The position numbers and the translations under genes were made by a program. This document shows, piece by piece, positions 13,830 to 23,828 of a stretch of 41,251 nt of DNA. Location of the stretch: NCBI GenBank assembly GCA_003225455.1, contig QIAB01000065.1:6239-47489 (forward strand), given 5' to 3'. The notes under the pieces are model-generated. The model was not told the DNA's origin, made no database searches, and saw only the letters and a program-made list of their open reading frames with translations. The first letter of the stretch is position 1; each line of letters begins with the position of its first letter. Source of the stretch: Acidobacteriota bacterium. GTDB lineage: Bacteria; Acidobacteriota; Terriglobia; Terriglobales; Acidobacteriaceae.

Positions 13830-14846
13830 ATGAAGCTGCGAATCCTTCCGTCGTCGCTGCTGTTTTTTTCAGCATGCTTGTTGGCTGCCCAAAACACTTC
13901 GAGCACCGAGAAATTCAGCCCGCCAACTCGCACCTTTCACTTCACTTACAACTTCACCGTGAAGGATGTTCCCCGGGTAGCCAAACGAGTGCGCGTCTGG
14001 GTTCCGGTGCCGCAGACTGACCAGCATCAGACTGTGCGCGTTCTGGCGGTCAAGGCTCCGGTTAAAACGCGGATGACGCAGGACCCCGAGTACGGCAATC
14101 GGATGATGTATGCCGAGATCGAGAATTCTGCTCCGGGCGAAGCAGAGTTCACTCTCGAGTATCAGGTCACGCGCAAGGAATACTCGCGCGGGGATTACGC
14201 GCAACTGGAACGCAAAGACCAGAAGCCTCAGGTCGTATTAGCGTCGATGAACCGGCTGGTTGCACCTGACAATTTGATTCCTACCGACGGCAGGATCAAG
14301 GCCCTGGCGATCGAGGTAACCGGATCAAAGACCGGCACGGTCGCAAAATCCAAGGCGGCCTACGACTATCTCTTCACCAATATGCGCTACGACAAGACAG
14401 GCTCTGGCTGGGGACGCGGTGACGCAATATGGGCCTGCGATTCAAAGCGCGGCAACTGCACGGATTTCCACTCTCCGTTCATTGGCATGCTGCGGGCTGA
14501 CGGGATTCCGGCGCGCTTCGACATCGGCTTCCCTCTGCCCGAGAACAAAGACAAGGGAGATATTGCCGGTTATCACTGCTGGGCCGAATTCTATGCGCGC
14601 AAAACCGGCTGGATCCCCGTTGACATCTCGGAGGCGTGGAAAGCGAAGCAGAAGGAAGACTATTTCTTCGGCACCGTTGACGCCAATCGCGTGCAGTTCT
14701 CCACCGGCCGCGACATCACACTCTCTCCTAAGCAGGATGGTCCGGCGCTAAACTACTTCGTCTATCCTTATGTCGAGGTCGACGGCAAACCCCACGAAAA
14801 GCTCGATAAGAAGTTCAGTTTTGAGGAAGTAAAACATGCGGAATGA
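13830..14846 (+). CDS. secreted transglutaminase-like (papain-fold) protein
   Basis: 338 aa, start ATG 13830 after AAGGAG (13817-13822). The first 21 residues are a signal peptide ending near SACLLAAQ; the Cys in LLFFSAC could instead be a lipobox cysteine. Residues about 35-150 form a beta-sandwich-like N-terminal domain (VRVWVPVPQTDQHQTV). The transglutaminase core follows, with catalytic Cys210 (RGNCTDFHS), His249 (GYHCWAEF) and Asp265 (WIPVDISEAW), the full triad in the usual order. Such bacterial proteins may hydrolyse or cross-link peptides in the periplasm; the substrate is unknown. It is followed by a gap, so it is probably monocistronic. Confidence 0.88.
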   Translation: MKLRILPSSLLFFSACLLAAQNTSSTEKFSPPTRTFHFTYNFTVKDVPRVAKRVRVWVPVPQTDQHQTVRVLAVKAPVKTRMTQDPEYGNRMMYAEIENSAPGEAEFTLEYQVTRKEYSRGDYAQLERKDQKPQVVLASMNRLVAPDNLIPTDGRIKALAIEVTGSKTGTVAKSKAAYDYLFTNMRYDKTGSGWGRGDAIWACDSKRGNCTDFHSPFIGMLRADGIPARFDIGFPLPENKDKGDIAGYHCWAEFYARKTGWIPVDISEAWKAKQKEDYFFGTVDANRVQFSTGRDITLSPKQDGPALNYFVYPYVEVDGKPHEKLDKKFSFEEVKHAE

Positions 14847-15263
14847 AAGCCTCCTGTCGAAGCGCTCAGGGTTCGCGTTCATGCTCTGACAGCGCTCGGA
14901 AGTAAGTCATAGAGACGGCAAAGTCTGTCCCTTGGCGAAACAGTCTGGACTGTTGCTGCTGGCTAAAATTGATGTCCTAAAATTGTAATCGGGACGCCAA
15001 TTCCGATCTCGTCATCGGGAGCGGGACCTGGCGGTCACAGCTGCTGGGGCCGCGGAAATGATTGGATAGGTATCAGTACTGAGAAACGCGCTTCTGGTGA
15101 CCGATCTTGACATGACTCCCGAAGGCTCGGCGAACCGCAAATCATAAAGGCTTCCAGACAAACACGTTCATGGGCGAATCCTTTTCGTCCTTGGAACGTA
15201 TCCCGGAATACTAGGGGAGTACTAGGCTGCGACCGCGACGGTAACCGGTTGATACCAACTTAC
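14847..15263. other. intergenic stretch, nothing recognised
   Basis: These 417 bases between the transglutaminase gene and tRNA-Leu contain no convincing open frame, RNA or strong hairpin. A short direct duplication 'actagggg-agtactagg' lies near 15211-15227. Confidence 0.4.
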
Positions 15264-15352
15264 TGGTGCCGGGAGGGGGAGTTGAACCCCCACGAGGGGT
15301 GAACCTCGGCGGATTTTGAGTCCGCTGCGTCTGCCAGTTCCGCCATCCCGGC
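15264..15352 (-). tRNA. tRNA-Leu (anticodon CAA)
   Basis: On the minus strand the gene starts GCCGGGATGGCGGAACTGG at 15352. It has the 7-bp acceptor stem GCCGGGA/TCCCGGC, a D-arm, and an anticodon stem GCGGA/TCCGC around the loop CTCAAAA (CAA reads UUG codons). A long class II variable arm (CGAGGTTCACCCCTCG region) is followed by a T-arm with GGTTCAACTCC. The discriminator is A, and CCA is encoded at 15266-15264. The long variable arm and A73 are as expected for leucine tRNA. Confidence 0.95.
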
Positions 15353-15478
15353 TTGAGACCGAAGCTGATTGATTTTCTAGCTTAATTGATCTGCGGAGGG
15401 CTCGCAATCGTGCTTCAACGACGGAAGAGCCTACTCCATCGTATTCCCGCGTGCTTCTTGGATTATTGCTGGAACGAC

Positions 15479-17494
<2,016 letters not shown>

Positions 17495-17672
17495 GTACGT
17501 AGCCGTCAGATTTCAGTCATTTGAGCAACGCAAGAACGCACAGAAGCGAATCTAGCCTGCTGGATATCTCTCGATTATAACGCGATGATGCGAACGCCTT
17601 TTCGGGATGGAGCGCCAAGATGATTTTGCTTAAGACGGCAGAAGATCAACTGATCCGAGCTATTCGGAGTTC

Positions 17673-19307
17673 CTATGGCAGCTTGAAATTAACTGTGATC
17701 TGGGTCTGGATTTCGACCGGTTCGCCGTTCAGGAAGTAGGGTTTGTATTTCCATTGGCGCACGGCATCGATGGCTGCGCGTCCAAGGATAGCGTCTCCGC
17801 TGAGCTGTTTCACGCTGCTGATTCGGCCGTCTTTCGTGATGCTGGCCATGAGCTGCACCGTTCCTTCAAGGCGCATCTGCTTTGCTGACGAAGGATAGAC
17901 AGGCTGAACGCGCTTGATGAGCATTCCCTGTGATACGCCCTGCGAAACTTTCAGTGTTTGTGTTTCTCGAACAGGGTTGGGAACATGAACCGGAGTGTTC
18001 ACGATGCTGGCGACAGTGTTGGTGTCCGGAGCTGAAGGAATGCTCGGCGGAACCGGCGGGAGCATGGCCGCCTCACTTTTTGGCGCGGAGAAGTCATCCT
18101 TGACCATGTTCTTCTTGACGATGATCGGCGCGGGTTTGACCTGTGTGGCTTCTTTGCTGGCTGGAGGCGTCTTTACAACCACCGGCGTAGGCTTTGCAGG
18201 TGCTGGCTTGGCATTCGGCTCGAGGGAGATTTCTTCGGGCTGCTGCGCCGGCGCCTCCCTCGTCTGTTGAGCGGGAGTTGAAGCAGCAGGCTGCTGCTCC
18301 GGCATTGCGCGCGCGGGAGGCGTTACAACGACAGTGGGTTGGGACGGCACAGACTCTTTTTGGATCGCAACTGGGTTGTCACCCGCGTGCATCTTGGTCC
18401 AGCCGAAGTATCCAGCGATGACGAGTACTGCCGCGATCAGAATGAAGACAAATTTCTTGGCCGCGCCTCCGGCACTGGATGGCTCGTAGGCTTCCGGACT
18501 TGTGAGAGAGGAGAATACCGGCGGTTCTATGCGCGCTGGTGCAGGCGCCGATTTGGCTTCAAATGGAACGATCTCCGGATCCGCAACTTCTTTTGCAGGT
18601 GCTGCAGCAGCCGCAGCTCTAGTAACAGATAGCGGCACGCTCGACTTTGAAACTGGTTCCCAGGGAAACTCTTTTGCGGCTATGCTCAACGGTGCTGGCG
18701 TCGCCGGAGCAACTGGAACCTTTGGCATATATTCAAGCAGAGTCGCTTCCGCCGCATCAGGCTTTACATCCAGTTCCGCTTCTAATTCAAAAGCCGAGGC
18801 GCTCGCCACTGGAACAGGAGCTTGGGGTGGCTGCACAGGAATTGTCGCGGTAGACGACGACTGCACGGTGCTGGATTCTGCAAGTCGTGCCGCCGGATCA
18901 GACGCGGCGGGAATAGGCTTGGTCGCCTCCGCCTTCCGCAGTAATCCGCGGGCAACGCGCAGCGTGCCTTTTGACTGCTCGATGTTAATCGGCTTGGTGA
19001 GAACCAGGTTGGCGCCGATGCGAAACGCTTTGGCAACGCCGTCCTGCCCTTCGACTACGGCAACGGAGAGAGAGCTCGAACTTGAGGCAGAATTGCGGGC
19101 GCTCTTGAACAGCAAAGTCGCGTTCTGCTCGTTCTCGCAGTCGACGACGATTGCGTCGAAGTGCTGTGCCATCAGTTTCTTGACGGTAGCGAATGGCTCA
19201 TTGCAGCGCTCAACCTGAAATTCCAATTCACTCAGGACTTGCGTCACTACACGCGCAGTCTTGTCGTCCGGGCAGAATAAGAGTGCCTGATAATGCATAA
19301 TGGCCAT
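17673..19307 (-). CDS. receiver-like domain - TM - TonB C-terminal domain fusion protein
   Basis: About 544 aa from ATG 19307 (MAIMHYQALLF); Met at 19298 or the ORF start at 19334 are alternatives. In 553-aa numbering, residues 14-135 resemble a CheY receiver: acidic pair in CPDDKT, Asp65 in DAIVVDCEN at the phospho-site, Lys114 in LVLTKPIN. The usual Thr/Ser strand reads VAVVEG. Residues about 140-290 are Ala/Pro-rich linker, followed by one membrane helix at 295-312 (KFVFILIAAVLVIAGYFGW). A Pro/Gln-rich periplasmic linker leads to the TonB C-terminal domain at about 458-553 (IKRVQPVYPSSAKQMRLEGTVQLMASI…AIDAVRQWKYKPYFLNGEPV). TonB passes proton-motive-force energy to outer-membrane receptors; no ExbB/ExbD is nearby. 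The fusion suggests signal-tuned energy transduction or envelope contact. Confidence 0.8.
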   Translation of the reverse strand: MAIMHYQALLFCPDDKTARVVTQVLSELEFQVERCNEPFATVKKLMAQHFDAIVVDCENEQNATLLFKSARNSASSSSSLSVAVVEGQDGVAKAFRIGANLVLTKPINIEQSKGTLRVARGLLRKAEATKPIPAASDPAARLAESSTVQSSSTATIPVQPPQAPVPVASASAFELEAELDVKPDAAEATLLEYMPKVPVAPATPAPLSIAAKEFPWEPVSKSSVPLSVTRAAAAAAPAKEVADPEIVPFEAKSAPAPARIEPPVFSSLTSPEAYEPSSAGGAAKKFVFILIAAVLVIAGYFGWTKMHAGDNPVAIQKESVPSQPTVVVTPPARAMPEQQPAASTPAQQTREAPAQQPEEISLEPNAKPAPAKPTPVVVKTPPASKEATQVKPAPIIVKKNMVKDDFSAPKSEAAMLPPVPPSIPSAPDTNTVASIVNTPVHVPNPVRETQTLKVSQGVSQGMLIKRVQPVYPSSAKQMRLEGTVQLMASITKDGRISSVKQLSGDAILGRAAIDAVRQWKYKPYFLNGEPVEIQTQITVNFKLP

Positions 19308-19402
19308 CGTAGGTATGCTCGTCAGCAGCAGCAAGTTACGTAGGTAATTCTGCGTTACACGAAGAAGGGTGCTGGCCGGTTTTGTAATAGGCAGAGCATA
19401 AA

Positions 19403-20074
19403 ATGGCAGGCATGCGCCTGCCGTTATGGCTCAAGATCTCATGGACGATTTGGGTGATCGTCTGGATCCCTCTCTACTGGAGGCAATACGGCGCGCAAAA
19501 TTTTCTGTATTTTTGCGATCTGGGAAATTTATTGATTGCCTTTGGCCTCTGGCTGGAAAGCCCTCTGATTTTTTCCTGGCAAGCAACTGGCCTGCTTCTG
19601 TTTCAAACCCTCTTCGCGATTGATCTTACGGGCGCGTTCCTAACCGGCAAACACTGCATCGGGGGCACAGAATTTATGTTCAACCCACATTTGCCGCTCG
19701 CGCTGCGCCTGCTCAGTTTGTTTCATGTGGTCACGCCACCACTGCTGCTTTTGGCCATTTGGCGCCTGGGTTATGACAAACGTGGATGGAAGCTCCAGAC
19801 GCTCACAACCTGGATGGTCGTCCCGATCAATTATTTCTGGCGGCCAGAGGAGGACGTGAATTGGGCGCGCGGGCTTTTCTTCCACGAGCAGCATGTGATG
19901 CCAGGCTGGAGTTACTTGCTGCTGTATCTGATTGCAGTGCCGGCGCTGATCTACTGGCCGACGCATTTTCTAATCTTGGCCAGGCTCGCCAGACCGCACG
20001 AGCGCGGACGCTCGCGCTTACATCGCAGAATTGCATTAACGGAACGTCTAATCTCGGGGCCAGGTTTGATCTGA
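19403..20074 (+). CDS. multi-span membrane protein of unknown function
   Basis: 223 aa with about six hydrophobic helices (for example ISWTIWVIVWIPLYW, LLIAFGLWLESPLIF, LLLFQTLFAIDLTGAFLTG, LLSLFHVVTPPLLLLAIW, TWMVVPINYFW, YLLLYLIAVPALIYW). Histidines and charged residues in the loops (GKHCIGGTEFMFNPHLP; FFHEQHVMPGW) could bind metal or substrate, but no family is recognised. ATG 19403 is chosen; Met4 (19412) also fits. The last 27 residues after LARPHERGRSRLHRR are encoded by a dispersed repeat and are probably a non-native tail, so the original stop has been displaced. Confidence 0.65.
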   Translation: MAGMRLPLWLKISWTIWVIVWIPLYWRQYGAQNFLYFCDLGNLLIAFGLWLESPLIFSWQATGLLLFQTLFAIDLTGAFLTGKHCIGGTEFMFNPHLPLALRLLSLFHVVTPPLLLLAIWRLGYDKRGWKLQTLTTWMVVPINYFWRPEEDVNWARGLFFHEQHVMPGWSYLLLYLIAVPALIYWPTHFLILARLARPHERGRSRLHRRIALTERLISGPGLI

Positions 20075-20146
20075 CTCGCACGAGCGGGACGCTCGCGCCT
20101 ACATCGTGATCTGACCAGCACGAGCGAGACGCTCGCGCCTACATCG
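19996..20146. repeat. three copies of a 29-30 bp palindromic repeat
   Basis: The copies at 19996-20025, 20078-20106 and 20118-20146 follow the pattern gcacgagcgNgacgctcgcg(c/t)(c/t)tacatcg. Copies 2 and 3 form a 40-bp tandem (unit also including 'atctgac'). The arms gagcg/cgctc make a hairpin. The first copy lies inside the 3' end of the upstream membrane-protein frame, the others between the convergent genes. Confidence 0.8.
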
Positions 20147-20150
20147 CCGA

Positions 20151-22247
20151 TTACTGGATTTGCGCCAGAGCTCGTTTTGTTGCTTCAAGCAGGGCATCCG
20201 GGCCCACTGGCTTGCCGGTTGCGTTTTCCATCCATAGGTCGGGTGTTACGTCGCCCATCTTGGCCATGCGTTCGAACTCAGGGCCGATTGTGCCCGCTTT
20301 CTTCATCTGCTGTTCGATTTGCGCCGCGATCATATGGCCAATGGAGTAATCCGGCAAATAGAGAAAAGAATCGATCATGTGCGAATACACGGCCAGCAGC
20401 ACGACATCTTTCTGATTGAAGACTGGAGCGTAGTAGCGGTTCCAAATATCTTTTGCGATTTGAAGTGTCGCCGCGTTAAGCTGGCTGGGCGTGGCTTGCG
20501 GATGGTCGTACATCCAGTGCCAGACGGCGGTATCGACCAGACCGACGCCTGCAATTTCGTAAGTAGTCCAGAAGTCGTTCAGCGTCATCTCCGCCTCGCT
20601 TCTTGCGTCAGGCGCGGGCAGATCGAGCAATTGAAGGTCCCGGGCCTGAAAAACAAACGCCAGCGCTTCCGTGAATGCTGTATTGGGCACGCCTTTCAGC
20701 AGAGTGTGATCCACGTCATTTAATGAGAACGTCTGCTCGACGTTGTGCCCCATCTCGTGCACAGCGATGTTGAAGCCTTTGTAATTCATTCCTGGTTTTT
20801 CGACGCGGGTGCGAAGGTGGGCTTTTTCGGCGCGCATTTCGGCGCCCATGGCGTGACCGGAGCCGCGGGCAGGCTCGATGACAATATGCTGCGCCACATA
20901 CTGTGCGCGCTCAGGCGAGAAGCCGAGCTTCATCAGGAGATTGGGGATGTCTTTCTGATATGCCTCAGCTGCCGGATATTTTTTTGCGACGATGGCATCG
21001 AGCTCACTCTCGCTGTATTTGCTACTGGGGCGAAACCCGTTGTACCAGATATCAAACGGCTCCAGCGGACGCCCAAGGCGAGCTTGAATTACCCTTGCGA
21101 TTTGCGGAACCAGCGGCGAAGTCAGCACTTGTTCGAGCATTGCTTTCACCCGCACTTCGGGGATCTCGCGATCTTCATCAAAGCGGCGAGTGATCAGAGT
21201 TGGCGCCGTGGGAGAATACGGATCGGCCCTTTTTGAGGCTAAGAAATCTTTTTGCAGGATTGCGTAACGGGTATCAGGCTCGCGCGCGTCGGTGACATTC
21301 GCGTTGGCAGGCGAAGAGAGATCCGAGTCAGTTACCGCCGCCGGCTTCACTTCGTTTGTAAATGGGTTCCAATCGACTCCCGGATTGTTGACGACAACCG
21401 CCGGAATTGTCTGGGTGACGATTCGTTCCATGACTTGCTGAATCATGCGCTGCCTGGCGAGACCGTTCTGTTTGGCGGCATAATCGGCTTTGATCTCGTC
21501 GCGAAGGTTCCAGTGGCTCAGCAGTCGCAGCTTCGGGGGAAAGAGTCGTTGGCCATCTTGATCGACCAAGTGATGCATCCAGATGTTGTAATCGGCGACA
21601 TAGCGCGCGGCAGCCGCCTCGGCCTGGCCAACGGCCAGATTCACATCCGCGGGAATGCGCTTGGAAAATCGCTGAGCGAGCCGTGATTCAGCCCATTGAC
21701 GTCGTGTCCAGCCCGGGCCTGCCTTCAGGCGCTCATCGAGAGTTGTCAGCGGAAAATTCAGCAGCACTACAAACGCGAGCTTGTTTTGAAAGAAATCGTC
21801 GATGATATGCGCCGAGGGATCGTAGCCGCCGAACATTTCATCGAATGGGAGCACCGGGCCGAGATCGAGATCTATTTGCTGGCGGAATTCGCGGCTGATT
21901 TCGTGCATGTGTCCGCCGAGCTGCTCGAGAAGATGCTCGAACCGGTTAAACAACGTGTCGAGCGCCGCTTGATCGCCGGCGAAATTTGTGCGGACGAACT
22001 CCTCGAATGCGACGGCATCACCGTCTTCCGGCCGCCAGAACTCGGATACTTGGCGCAGGCCACGCTTGAGGCGGTCACGTTGAGCCTCACCGTATTTCGT
22101 GATTAGTTCCCGTTCGAGCTTCGCGCTGGACGCGGTCATCCAGGAGAGTTGCGGGCTCGTAGCAGTCGAGTTAGGCATGGAGTTCTCCTGCGCGTTGACT
22201 GAGACTAAGGCGATGGTCATTAAAACCCAGGCACATATCAGGCGCAT
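20151..22247 (-). CDS. secreted zinc metallopeptidase, gluzincin type (HEMGH)
   Basis: 698 aa from ATG 22247, with AAGGA 7 nt upstream; the longer frame to 22343 is not supported. Residues 1-19 (MRLICAWVLMTIALVSVNA) are a signal peptide. The body is helical. The zinc site is HEMGH at His497-Glu498-His501 in FNIAVHEMGHNVEQTF, with a third ligand Glu527 in NTAFTEALAF. The 26-residue spacing fits M2/M3-like (thimet oligopeptidase) gluzincins. I cannot assign a known MEROPS family by eye. Periplasmic protein or peptide hydrolysis is likely. It is 55 nt downstream of lpdA on the same strand and may be read through from the PDH operon; no functional link is obvious. Confidence 0.75.
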   Translation of the reverse strand: MRLICAWVLMTIALVSVNAQENSMPNSTATSPQLSWMTASSAKLERELITKYGEAQRDRLKRGLRQVSEFWRPEDGDAVAFEEFVRTNFAGDQAALDTLFNRFEHLLEQLGGHMHEISREFRQQIDLDLGPVLPFDEMFGGYDPSAHIIDDFFQNKLAFVVLLNFPLTTLDERLKAGPGWTRRQWAESRLAQRFSKRIPADVNLAVGQAEAAAARYVADYNIWMHHLVDQDGQRLFPPKLRLLSHWNLRDEIKADYAAKQNGLARQRMIQQVMERIVTQTIPAVVVNNPGVDWNPFTNEVKPAAVTDSDLSSPANANVTDAREPDTRYAILQKDFLASKRADPYSPTAPTLITRRFDEDREIPEVRVKAMLEQVLTSPLVPQIARVIQARLGRPLEPFDIWYNGFRPSSKYSESELDAIVAKKYPAAEAYQKDIPNLLMKLGFSPERAQYVAQHIVIEPARGSGHAMGAEMRAEKAHLRTRVEKPGMNYKGFNIAVHEMGHNVEQTFSLNDVDHTLLKGVPNTAFTEALAFVFQARDLQLLDLPAPDARSEAEMTLNDFWTTYEIAGVGLVDTAVWHWMYDHPQATPSQLNAATLQIAKDIWNRYYAPVFNQKDVVLLAVYSHMIDSFLYLPDYSIGHMIAAQIEQQMKKAGTIGPEFERMAKMGDVTPDLWMENATGKPVGPDALLEATKRALAQIQ

Positions 22248-22302
22248 GGGATTTTCCTTGAAAGTCGGCTTCGTGCGGCTTCCTTCGCGGAGCAATAAAG
22301 GG

Positions 22303-23724
22303 CTATGCCCGCTTTGGCCGATAAATGTCGGTGCTGGTTCCAAAAAATACTTCTGCTGATTCCATGAGCGTCTCCGAAAGCGTCGGATGCGGATGAATAG
22401 TTAGCGCGAGATCTTTCGCCAGCGCCCCCATTTCGATTGCAAGGACGCCCTCCGAAATCAGTTCTCCTGCGCCAGCGCCGACAATCCCTACACCCAGGAT
22501 GCGCTCGCTGTGCGGATCGAGAATAAGCTTGGTCATTCCTTCCGTGCGGTCGAGAGTCATGGCGCGTCCAGAGGCCGCCCATGGAAATTTCGCAACCTTG
22601 ATCTCGCGATTTTGTTTTTGCGCGTCCGTCTCAGTCAGGCCGCACCAGGCAATTTCCGGATCGGTGAACACAACGGCCGGAATCGCATTCGGTTCAAACG
22701 CGACTTTATGGCCGGCGATAGCTTCGACAGCAGTGCGCCCTTCATGCGTAGCCTTGTGCGCCAGCATCGGCTCGCCGGTCACGTCACCGATGGCGTAAAT
22801 CAGGGGATCATCCGTCTGCAGTTGCTTATTCACCTGAATAAATCCGCGCTGGCTGACCTGTATCCGAGTTTTTTCGAGGCCGGGAATCTCGGAATTCGGC
22901 TTGCGTCCCACAGAGACGAGAACCTTGTCGAAAATTTTTTCTTGCTGTTTAACCTCAGAGCCATCGAAGGTGACGCGGATTCCTCCATCCTCGTCTTTCA
23001 TCGACGCAACGGTCGTGTTCAAGAGAATCGAATCGAAAATCTTTTCGATGCGTTTGTGTAAAGGAAGCACGAGATCGCGGTCGGCGCCGGGAAGCAGTCC
23101 GGGCAGCATCTCAACCACCGACACTTTGCTGCCGAGGGCTGCATAAACTGTGCCCAGTTCCAGACCGATGTAGCCGCCGCCAATCACCAGCATAGTCTCT
23201 GGAACTTCTGCTAAATCCAGTGCGGAAGTGGAATCCAGCACGCGCGGGGAATCCAGCTTTAAAGCAGGAATAATCGCGGGACGCGATCCCGTAGCCACAA
23301 TGATGCGGTCGAACGAAAGAGTTTGATCGCCGCCGTTTGCCTTTGTTACTCGCAGCGTTGTGGAATTTTCAAATGCAGCGCGGCCTTGAACATATTGCAC
23401 TTTACGCTGTTTCGAGAGAACCCCCAGACCACCAGTCAGTTTCTTAACCACGTCTTCTTTCCAGGAACGCAGCCGGGCCAAATCGATTCTCGGATTTTCA
23501 AACCCGATTCCCCAATTTCTTGCATGCTGAGATTCGCCGATCAGCTTGGCGACGTGCAACAACGCTTTCGACGGAATGCAGCCTCGGTACAGGCAAACGC
23601 CGCCCGGATTCAACTCCGGGTCGATGAGCGTAACCTTCATTCCCAGGTCGGCAGCGAGAAACGCGGCAGCGTAGCCTCCTGGCCCGGCGCCTACAACGGC
23701 AATCTGCAAGTTAGTATCAGCCAT
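22303..23724 (-). CDS. lpdA: dihydrolipoyl dehydrogenase (E3)
   Basis: 473 aa, normal length. E3 reoxidises dihydrolipoyl groups of the pyruvate dehydrogenase E2 with FAD and NAD+. Visible: N-terminal FAD motif VGAGPGGY at 11-18, the redox-active disulfide Cys44/Cys49 in GGVCLYRGCIPSK, the NAD-binding GGGYIGLELG segment near 186-195, a GDV-type FAD site (YAIGDVTGEPMLAHKATHEG) and the C-terminal dimer-interface active-site motif HPHPTLSETLMES. ATG 23724 begins MADTNLQIAVVGAG. It is the last gene of aceE-aceF-lpdA, 105 nt after aceF, with an inverted repeat in that gap. Confidence 0.95.
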   Translation of the reverse strand: MADTNLQIAVVGAGPGGYAAAFLAADLGMKVTLIDPELNPGGVCLYRGCIPSKALLHVAKLIGESQHARNWGIGFENPRIDLARLRSWKEDVVKKLTGGLGVLSKQRKVQYVQGRAAFENSTTLRVTKANGGDQTLSFDRIIVATGSRPAIIPALKLDSPRVLDSTSALDLAEVPETMLVIGGGYIGLELGTVYAALGSKVSVVEMLPGLLPGADRDLVLPLHKRIEKIFDSILLNTTVASMKDEDGGIRVTFDGSEVKQQEKIFDKVLVSVGRKPNSEIPGLEKTRIQVSQRGFIQVNKQLQTDDPLIYAIGDVTGEPMLAHKATHEGRTAVEAIAGHKVAFEPNAIPAVVFTDPEIAWCGLTETDAQKQNREIKVAKFPWAASGRAMTLDRTEGMTKLILDPHSERILGVGIVGAGAGELISEGVLAIEMGALAKDLALTIHPHPTLSETLMESAEVFFGTSTDIYRPKRA

Positions 23725-23734
23725 TAATTCTTAT

Positions 23735-23820
23735 AACCACGAAGGACACGAAGGTACACGAAGAATCGTAAAGAGCGATATCCCTTTTCCTTCGCGTGTG
23801 GCTTCGTGCTTTTCGTGGTT
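23735..23820. repeat. inverted 'accacgaagg' repeat between aceF and lpdA
   Basis: A left arm aaccacgaaggacacgaagg… (23735-23763) and a right arm (23790-23820) are inverted imperfect copies. The right arm in reverse complement reads aaccacgaaaagcacgaagc…. A related direct unit is at 25587-25617. The pair could form a long hairpin between two co-transcribed genes. Confidence 0.65.
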
Positions 23821-23828
23821 CTTGATTT

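Noticed and set aside
17673-19307. Interpretation as a complete phosphorelay protein with TonB output
   Set aside because: The receiver lacks the usual Thr/Ser of the switch strand and no histidine kinase is nearby. Only the domain order is claimed, not phospho-signalling.
19996-20146. CRISPR-like array
   Set aside because: Only three copies with unequal spacing (about 52 and 11 bp of spacer), each an internally palindromic repeat, and no cas genes.
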